Source: Chara braunii
Lineage: Eukaryota; Streptophyta; Charophyceae; Charales; Characeae
Length of the DNA stretch: 26,590 nt
Direction: 5' to 3'
Assembly (NCBI GenBank): GCA_003427395.1
Contig: BFEA01000051.1
Coordinates: 4,114,036 to 4,140,625 of the forward strand
Shown here: in pieces, positions 21,443-26,590 of the stretch
Layout of the letters: every line of letters begins with the position of its first letter
Position numbering within the stretch: the first letter of the stretch is position 1
Notes under the pieces: generated by a model
What the model saw: only the letters and a program-made list of their open reading frames with translations
Database searches by the model: none
What the model was told of the DNA's origin: nothing
Program-made: the position numbers and the translations under genes

Positions 21443-21469
21443 ATACCTTTCTAGGCCTTTTGGCTAAGA
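21443..21469 (+). ncRNA. U2 snRNA 5'-end fragment (pseudogene)
   Basis: The 27 bases begin ATACCTTTCTAGGCCTTTTG and continue GCTAAGA, matching the conserved 5' end of U2 snRNA (ATACCTTTCTCGGCCTTTTG, then GCTAAGATC) with one mismatch. The branch-point recognition region and everything downstream are absent, so this is a truncated copy. It starts exactly at the RNA 5' end, which suggests either a chimeric retrotransposition product or a chance-truncated pseudogene. Confidence 0.65.
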
Positions 21470-21846
21470 ATCTCCATTTAATTTTCGACTTGTAGTCCAT
21501 CCGGCCCATTACAAAAAGAAAAAAAAAGAAAAAAAACCTTGCCCATGGAAACATACACTGTCATGCCAAAATGCATTCTCCCCCACCCCCCACCCCAACA
21601 AAAAGTGCATTTTTTTTTTTTTTTTCTTCTCATAGGACTTTTTTTTAATTTAAAATTCAAAACGCATGGTTTATACGTATTTTCTCTTTGTTTAATTACA
21701 ATAATAAAAAAGCCAAAAAGTTGGAAACATCTTCAAGCTGGCCTTCTATACCGAGGGTGGTAAGAGCACTCCCACTGGAGGAGGAAAAGAACCTTGCATT
21801 TACCCGAGGCCAATCAGTCCAAGACTATATATATATAGAGAGAGAG

Positions 21847-22130
21847 GCTACCAGAGTGACCCAAGTCCACTTGCCCGGCTGGGCCAAAAAAAAAAAAAAA
21901 AAAAAAAAAAAAAGGTTTTAACTTCTAATTTAAAAGTTTATTTTAACTTTGGTGAAGAATTTCGATGTGACACTTCGGCAAAAGTTGTTCAGTTTATTTA
22001 TCTGCATAACATAGTTTGTTTTCCGATTTTTTGGATTTTGTTTTTTTTGTTTTTGGATGAGACCTTCCCTAGTCCTTGCACAGTCGGGCCCGCGGGAAAA
22101 TAAGATGACCCCGGCGGCCTGGCTGGTAGC
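21847..22130. mobile_element. MITE-like element (284 bp), related to the neighbouring hAT-like element
   Basis: The ends read GCTACCAG (21847-21854) and CTGGTAGC (22123-22130), with GC-rich sequence inside each end. The interior (about 21917-22055) is an inverted copy of the left interior of the adjacent element (about 22265-22390): both carry a CAACTTTTGCC core and a GATGCAGA segment on opposite strands. No clear target duplication is visible, so the boundaries are tentative. Confidence 0.5.
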
Positions 22131-22132
22131 AC

Positions 22133-22163
<31 letters not shown>

Positions 22164-22924
22164 CAGGGTTGCCGGCGTTCGAGACGGGCCGAACACCCGA
22201 ACCCGAACACCCGAACATTGGGGACCCCCTCTCGACGCGTTCGGTCGTTCGGCCGAACGCGAACCAAAAAAAAAAAAAAACAATTTTTAAAAAATCTGAA
22301 ACAAATATATGTGATGCAGAAGAATAAACGCAACAACTTTTGCCACAACAGTACATCCAAATTCGTTACCAAACTTGAATTAAAAATCGAAGATGAAAAA
22401 TAAATAATATTACTGAAAATAAGAAAAAAAAAAAAGAGAATGAAATTATTGCGTGGGCGAGGACGTTTTTGACATCGCCATCTTTGGCGATTTTTAATTT
22501 TTTTTCTGGCTTTGTCAAATGCCATGAAATTTTATATATATGTATCTTACATAATATAGAACCTATAAATAAATTTCGAAAAAATAATAGTTGTTTTCAT
22601 GCCCCGAAATAAAAGGAAAACAAAAAGTGAAAAGAGAAAAAAACCAAATTGGTAAGTGGGCAAGCAAGTTTTGACACCACCATCTTTGTCGATTTTTCAT
22701 TATTTTTTGGCTGCACAGAATGCCTTCAAAATTAAGAGGCGTATAGCTTACATGACAAGGAACGTACAAAAATAAATCAGAAAAAAAAAAAAAAAATTTA
22801 GGTACCAAAATAATTTTTTGCGGGGTCCGAACCCCTTCGAGTTCGGGCCCCGTACGGGGACCCGAACGCCCGAACGTTCGGGGGTCAGCTTAGGGGCCTC
22901 TGTACGTTCGGCCTGGCAACCCTG
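22164..22924. mobile_element. hAT-like non-autonomous DNA transposon (761 bp)
   Basis: The left end is CAGGGTTGCCGGCGTTCG and the right end, read inward, is CAGGGTTGCCAGGCCGAAC: a perfect 10-base terminal inverted repeat of the CAGGGTTGCC type common in hAT elements. Both ends abut TA dinucleotide runs, so an 8-base TATATATA target duplication is compatible though not provable. Subterminal regions are packed with CCGAAC/GTTCGG repeats (22185-22262 and 22830-22910), a usual feature of hAT transposase-binding regions. The interior is AT-rich, contains a 204-base internal duplication and has no transposase. Confidence 0.75.
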
Positions 22925-23150
22925 TATATATATATATATATGTTAAGGTGGATTATCACTTACAATGTAATCAGTTAGGGAATTATGCAGACTGCTGAGA
23001 GTTCGGCCTCCTCATGATTCAGTGAAACTCCGATGAAACAGTTAGTCGATAGTTGTAAACTCTGTTGACTTCGTAGAGTAAGTGCAGCGACGACACAGTT
23101 TTTGACGTTTTCGATCCCAAACAGCTATACACACACTCTCACAAAATAAT

Positions 23151-23260
23151 TATGGGTTGGGCTACATACGTGCTACGATGGCAATGACAATAGGAAGGCG
23201 GAGCGAATCCTGAAACATTACCTCAGTTCGGATTGTTCTCTGCAACTCGAGAACATGACA

Positions 23261-23303
<43 letters not shown>

Positions 23304-23490
23304 TGTACTCAGGCCTTGTACACACCGCCGGTCACACCATGGGGGTTTCTTTTGCCCGAAATCGTCTCTATGATAAACCAATGACTTTGATACGTCAAGC
23401 ACGTTAAGCGTGTAGCATGTTTTTCGCATCACGGTAGAATCAATGACTGAGGTGAAGTCATACAGTGTAGACAGGTGCAGCGAGGTTTAC
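23151..23490 (+). pseudogene. rrn18: Mitochondrial small-subunit rRNA 3' fragment (nuclear copy, NUMT)
   Basis: The 3' domain of a mitochondrial-type small-subunit rRNA is clear: TGGGTTGGGCTACATACGTG, GGCGGAGCGAATCC, TCGGATTGTTCTCTGCAACT, GGAATCGCTAGTAATCGCGG, ATCAGCATGCCGCGGTGAAT, and CTTGTACACACCGCCGGTCA. The AATATGTAC variant and the GGCAATGACAAT stretch favour plant mitochondrial over plastid or bacterial origin. The 3' end is recognisable as ATCACGGTAGAATCAATGAC then TGAGGTGAAGTCAT. Differences from the conserved sequence are mostly G-to-A and C-to-T, and there is a small deletion near 23195-23203. Upstream parts of the gene are missing, so it is a non-functional insert in the intron of the docking-complex gene. 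Confidence 0.88.
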
Positions 23491-24053
23491 TTCCGTTTCG
23501 AAATGACAATACTGATTGCCGAATAGAGAAACAAAAACTCGTTTCCCAAAGAGATATACTTCCAAACCAGACATTTTGCAACAAAGGTTCCTTTGGCTTC
23601 TGTGTGTCGGCCTCAGGCACTAAAGGCTGAGGCCCTGAGTTCAGTAGCAAAAGTCCCGATATGTTCATCCGCAGTTATGTGGGTGTACCATGGAGCCATA
23701 CGACCTGGTTATCAGATTTTCCAAGTGAGGATCACCGCAAGAAAACCAGGGTCATGGCCTGCACACTGGCAAAGGCAGGGGGAAGGGAGGGGGTCCGATT
23801 GATCCGTTTAGGGGAAATTTGCTCTGTATGTAACCCATGCACCAGAAGACAGGGAACTGTAGTTATGTTGCTGTTTGGACGCCATGAACGCGTGTTCACG
23901 TTCATATGCGGGCATTCAATTTCCCCGAGCGCACATTCAATCGCGTTCAAACACACCACGTGGCGGCACACGGGAAACAAATGAACACGCACGCACCGCC
24001 GGGGCACGCACCCTGGGGGCTACCAAGCGGGGGAGGCAGCGGGAGGCAGCGTG

Positions 24054-24056
<3 letters not shown>

Positions 24057-24129
<73 letters not shown>
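24057..24129 (+). repeat. (TG)n microsatellite
   Basis: About 36 perfect TG dinucleotides; the Cys-Val open frames across it are not genes. Confidence 0.95.
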
Positions 24130-24131
<2 letters not shown>

Positions 24132-24905
24132 TCAGACTCCTCACACATTTTATTTTATTTTTCGCTTTTCAAACTTTCTCCCCATTTTTCCGTTGTTTTT
24201 TTTGTGTTTCTTTTTTTCCGTTTTTTTCCTGTTTCTTTTTTATTTTTTAATTTCTCCTCTTCGTTTTCTTTCCCCCTTTTTTTTTGGGGGGGGGGCAGTC
24301 GGTTCCAGCCCCCCTAACAGACCCCTTCCCCGGTATGCACCCCCCCCCCACCCCCCAACGGCTCTGGGGGCTCAACTGCGGAATTGAAATCTGCGTTTGC
24401 GCGCGTTCAAACTGTCAATTTTTTTTTCAATTTGTGATCGGGAAATGCGCGTTTAATGAATGCTATGTTTCATAGAACTGTAAAGAAGTTGCCCCTCCTC
24501 CCACGGCCACTACCATGTACTTCTCACCCCAGCCCACTTCCCCCCAGCAGGTCCCCAGCTCAACCCCACCCTACTCCCATGCGCCCCCACCCCATGTCAA
24601 GTGCCACCTTGCCCCCATTGCTCTGGGGACAACTTCAAGCCCACATTCCTAGGAGTTGAGGTAAAAGGGAGTCCTTTTTCTCGTCCAGATTCAGAGCATC
24701 CGGGTGAAACGGCCACTGGGGCGGCACTGACGCTCGCGCCCACCCCCTTTTTTCTTTTTTGATTTTTCCCCAACAACCCTGCCAGGGATGCAGGGCCCAG
24801 GGCCAACAACCCTGCTGGGTATCTTGCCCCCGCGCCCTCCGTCGCCCCACCTTTTTCTAAAGGGGGGGCTACCCCCAAACCTTGAGCCACCAGCTAGTCT
24901 CCAAC
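24130..24905. other. Pyrimidine-rich, low-complexity stretch
   Basis: T- and C-rich DNA with a T9-G10 tract (24277-24295) and C-rich blocks near 24340 and 24490-24640. I recognise no gene. Confidence 0.5.
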
Positions 24906-25078
24906 ACCTGGAGCGTGGTCCCACCAGCAGAGGATCGGATCGAATGCATGAATCTGGACGTGTTTGTGGAGAGGTGCAGGAAATCGAGATTGAACTGGTT
25001 TTCTGTATCTCTGCATAAAACACATCCAGATTCAGGCATTCAATCCGATCCTCGTTGCTAGTGAGACCTCGGCCCTGG
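24906..25078. mobile_element. Long hairpin repeat (about 170 bp)
   Basis: The arms 24930-24965 and 25017-25053 are inverted copies with few mismatches: GAGGATCGGATCGAATGCAT on the left against GAGGATCGGATTGAATGCCT read inward from the right. The similarity extends outward with lower identity to about 24906 and 25078, and inward toward the loop. A diverged copy lies at about 14340-14510. It is a MITE-like or foldback element without coding capacity. Confidence 0.65.
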
Positions 25079-25141
25079 ATCTGTTTATCAGCAGTTATAC
25101 TTGTTCACCATTCAGCACATGGACTGTGTAGTATGTACTAC

Positions 25142-25244
25142 CTTCTTCCCCCAAATAGAATGTACGGCGGTCAGTTCTGCCGCATCTGGACGAAATTCTT
25201 AGCCAAATACGGCTATAATGACCGTACGCTCCATTTGGGAGAAG
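25142..25244. mobile_element. Short inverted-repeat element (about 103 bp)
   Basis: CTTCTTCCCCCAAATAGAAT (from 25142) pairs with the reverse complement of CTCCATTTGGGAGAAG (to 25244). The inner parts GTACGG-CGGTCA and TGACCGTAC (25219 onward) also pair. It resembles a small MITE. Confidence 0.55.
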
Positions 25245-25386
25245 ACTGTAGCGGTCATAAGCATGGTCATTTTCGCGTTCACGCACCTGTGAGGCCTTGC
25301 CCCTAAAGGACCACAGGGGCACAGACAAAGTCTAGAATCGTCCGTAAAAATTCGGACACACCATAAACTGTGTCAAAGGTGTAAGA

Positions 25387-25618
25387 ACCATACTCGCAAG
25401 CGAACGGACCGGAGGAGCGTCCGGTCCGGTCCGCTTTGCCGCGTGCGGCACCCTCCCCCCGGACTGGACCGGACGGGGCCGTTTTTTTTTTTTTTGGGGG
25501 GGGGGGGGGTTGGGGCGTAACTGGTCGTCGTGCGCACATTCGTGCGCCGCCCGGGTCCGTTCTGGCGGTCCTCCGCACGTGCGGAACCGCCCGGACGGCG
25601 TCCGCTTGCAAGTATGGT
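25387..25618. mobile_element. CpG-rich inverted-repeat element (232 bp)
   Basis: The left end is ACCATACTCGCAAGCGAACG and the right end read inward is ACCATACTTGCAAGCGGACG. The interior is strongly GC- and CpG-rich with many CCGG/GGACCG repeats and a T14-G14 tract in the centre. Weaker inverted similarity continues outside the ends, so the true boundaries may be wider. There is no target duplication that I can see. It lies 147 bases downstream of the 25765-25866 exon in the direction of transcription. Confidence 0.6.
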
Positions 25619-25764
25619 ACAAACCATATCAAGGTTAAAAAGCACAGCGTTCCAAAGATCATACGAAGTCAACCTCTCCACTGAGGAATCCCCCTCCACG
25701 GACGGCGTGGGGGGGTGAGGGAGGGGGGGGGGGGGGGGGAACAAATGCTATGCACACGTGTTAC

Positions 25765-25866
25765 CTTATCGAGTCTGTTTTCCAATATCTTCATCCGTTT
25801 GCTGATCAGGTAGTTGGCCTCTTTTGCGGCATTGACACCGCCCATCTTCTTCCTCTGCTCGATGAC
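25765..25866 (-). CDS. ODA1: Outer dynein arm docking complex protein (DC2/CCDC63-CCDC114 family), upstream visible exon
   Basis: This is the most 5' exon I can see of a minus-strand split gene; it encodes 34 residues without a stop. DC2/ODA1 proteins form part of the coiled-coil complex that anchors outer dynein arms to axonemal doublet microtubules. The translation holds the hallmarks of the family's central coiled coil: QRKKMGGVNAAKE near the start and ILENRLDK at the end. It is bounded by an acceptor AG at 25868-25867 and a donor GT at 25764-25763 (AAG|GTAACA), phase 0 at both ends. An alternative acceptor five bases upstream (CTAG at 25875-25872) would shift the entry phase, so the exact start is slightly uncertain. 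The next exon continues the same heptad pattern without a gap relative to the family as I remember it. The N-terminal exons are not visible in the 720 bases remaining on this side. Family assignment is by recognition of motifs, not by a search. Confidence 0.82.
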
Positions 25867-25964
25867 CTGTCCTAGCCGCAGCAGAAACACAATGCAAAAT
25901 CACAGTTTCGTTTTTTGTCTTCCCTCTTCTTCTTTTGTTTCAGCCCTCCTTTCGTATTTCTATC

Positions 25965-25969
<5 letters not shown>

Positions 25970-26018
<49 letters not shown>
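25970..26018 (+). repeat. (CT)n microsatellite
   Basis: About 24 CT dinucleotides. Confidence 0.95.
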
Positions 26019-26021
<3 letters not shown>

Positions 26022-26061
26022 TGGTGGTACTTCTTCAGTCTTACCATTTGCTTGTGTAAAG

Positions 26062-26107
26062 TTTTTTTTTTTTTTTTTTTTTTTTTTTTGTTGTTGTTGT
26101 TGTTGTG
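26062..26107 (+). repeat. Poly-T followed by (GTT)n
   Basis: Twenty-eight T followed by about six GTT units. Confidence 0.93.
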
Positions 26108-26559
26108 TAGAGTTTTGCATCTGTGCACACGACGAACTCGTACACACTACGTATGAAACGGGGTCAGAAAAAAAAAAGCAAGTGCATCCACCCACAATAG
26201 AGGGCCAAACACATCTGTTACTATTTATAGTGACGCATTATCTTGCAGGCTTCTGCGGACAGCTGCACTCCGAGTGTTTTTGTGATTTCCTGAGTAGTGG
26301 GGGTAGACCCACAGTCATATCATAAGAGCTCTTATGATATGGGCCCAGCCTCCCTAGGGAAACGGGCCCAGCGTCCCTTACAAAAGTGTGTGGTGCCACA
26401 GGGGGGTGAGCACAGCTCAAAGAGCGCACGCCTTGAAAAAAAAAAAAAAGCGAGCCTTTCCTTTTCGGTCGATCTATTTCCCTTTTCGTGGCGAAGAGGT
26501 ACAGGCACATGGGCGGGCTTCTCTTTTTTGGGTTTTCAACAACACACAACAAGAAAGAC

Positions 26560-26561
<2 letters not shown>
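26108..26561. other. Terminal stretch with a perfect palindrome
   Basis: A 26-base perfect palindrome is at 26316-26341 (half-site CATATCATAAGAG), followed by a direct repeat GGGCCCAGC(C/G)TCCCT at 26341 and 26363. No exon of the docking-complex gene is recognised here. Confidence 0.5.

Positions 26562-26590
<29 letters not shown>
26562..26590 (+). repeat. Poly-A run at the window edge
   Basis: The window ends in an uninterrupted run of A from about 26564; its true length cannot be seen. Confidence 0.9.

Larger units (their letters stand above)
21286..25764 (-). other. Intron of the docking-complex gene (4479 bp)
   Basis: The intron runs from the donor at 25764 to the acceptor at 21286 on the minus strand. 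It carries, from high to low coordinate, a CpG-rich inverted-repeat element, two hairpin repeats, a TG microsatellite, a mitochondrial rRNA fragment, a hAT-like element in a TA tract, a second related element and a U2 snRNA fragment. Stretches such as 23491-24050 and 24300-24900 show no recognisable gene; the latter is C-rich and of low complexity. Confidence 0.7.

Noticed and set aside
23151-23490. Bacterial contamination or a functional rRNA gene
   Set aside because: Only the 3' domain is present, with deletions and transitions in universally conserved positions, and it is embedded between plant repeats inside an intron.
23875-24387. 170-residue open frame with a Cys-Val run
   Set aside because: Driven by the TG microsatellite and T-rich DNA; no domain, no conserved composition.
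25867-26590. Upstream (N-terminal) exons of the docking gene
   Set aside because: The minus-strand open frames here are dominated by microsatellite or Pro/Ser-rich sequence and show no coiled-coil pattern.

Overview
This is a repeat-dominated stretch of a large plant-lineage (streptophyte) nuclear genome. Four observations support that. A minus-strand gene is split into three short exons by introns of about 4.5 and 6.4 kb. A decayed piece of plant-type mitochondrial small-subunit rRNA is present. There are fragments of plant-type U6 and U2 snRNA. LINE remnants resemble plant L1-clade elements. The split gene encodes the conserved coiled-coil core of an outer dynein arm docking-complex protein (DC2/ODA1, the CCDC63/CCDC114 family), so the organism should build motile flagella with outer arms, probably in sperm. 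A charophyte such as Chara would fit; this species guess is an inference of low to moderate confidence.

Layout: 1-2.2 kb holds a U6 snRNA fragment and two MITE-like inverted-repeat elements. 2.2-4.05 kb is a plus-strand LINE remnant (reverse transcriptase plus C-terminal region, with frameshifts and stops). 4.1-6.7 kb is a mosaic of several diverged direct-repeat families. 7.7-8.3 kb is a minus-strand LINE 3' remnant. 8.3-10.1 kb is low-complexity DNA: AC microsatellites, a CAGACAGA-like region, a 40-bp C-rich tandem repeat and a 104-base poly-C. 10.3-10.7 kb is a three-arm hairpin repeat. 11.3-11.8 kb is a 130-bp tandem repeat interrupted by a 38-bp sequencing-library adapter junction. 14.76-25.87 kb is the docking-complex gene on the minus strand (exons 25866-25765, 21285-21193 and 14837-14761). 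Its introns contain tandem duplications, an 86-base poly-T, U6 and U2 fragments, a hAT-like element inserted in a TA tract, the mitochondrial rRNA fragment and several hairpin elements. The last 700 bases are microsatellite, a 26-bp perfect palindrome and a terminal poly-A at the window edge.

The only protein-coding gene I can defend as probably functional is the docking-complex gene, and it is partial: its first and last exons are not visible here. I found no new multi-gene system. The observations most worth following are the adapter junction (an assembly artefact with a clear signature), the dynein docking gene with its microsatellite-bordered splice site, and the family of long hairpin elements that recurs across the window.
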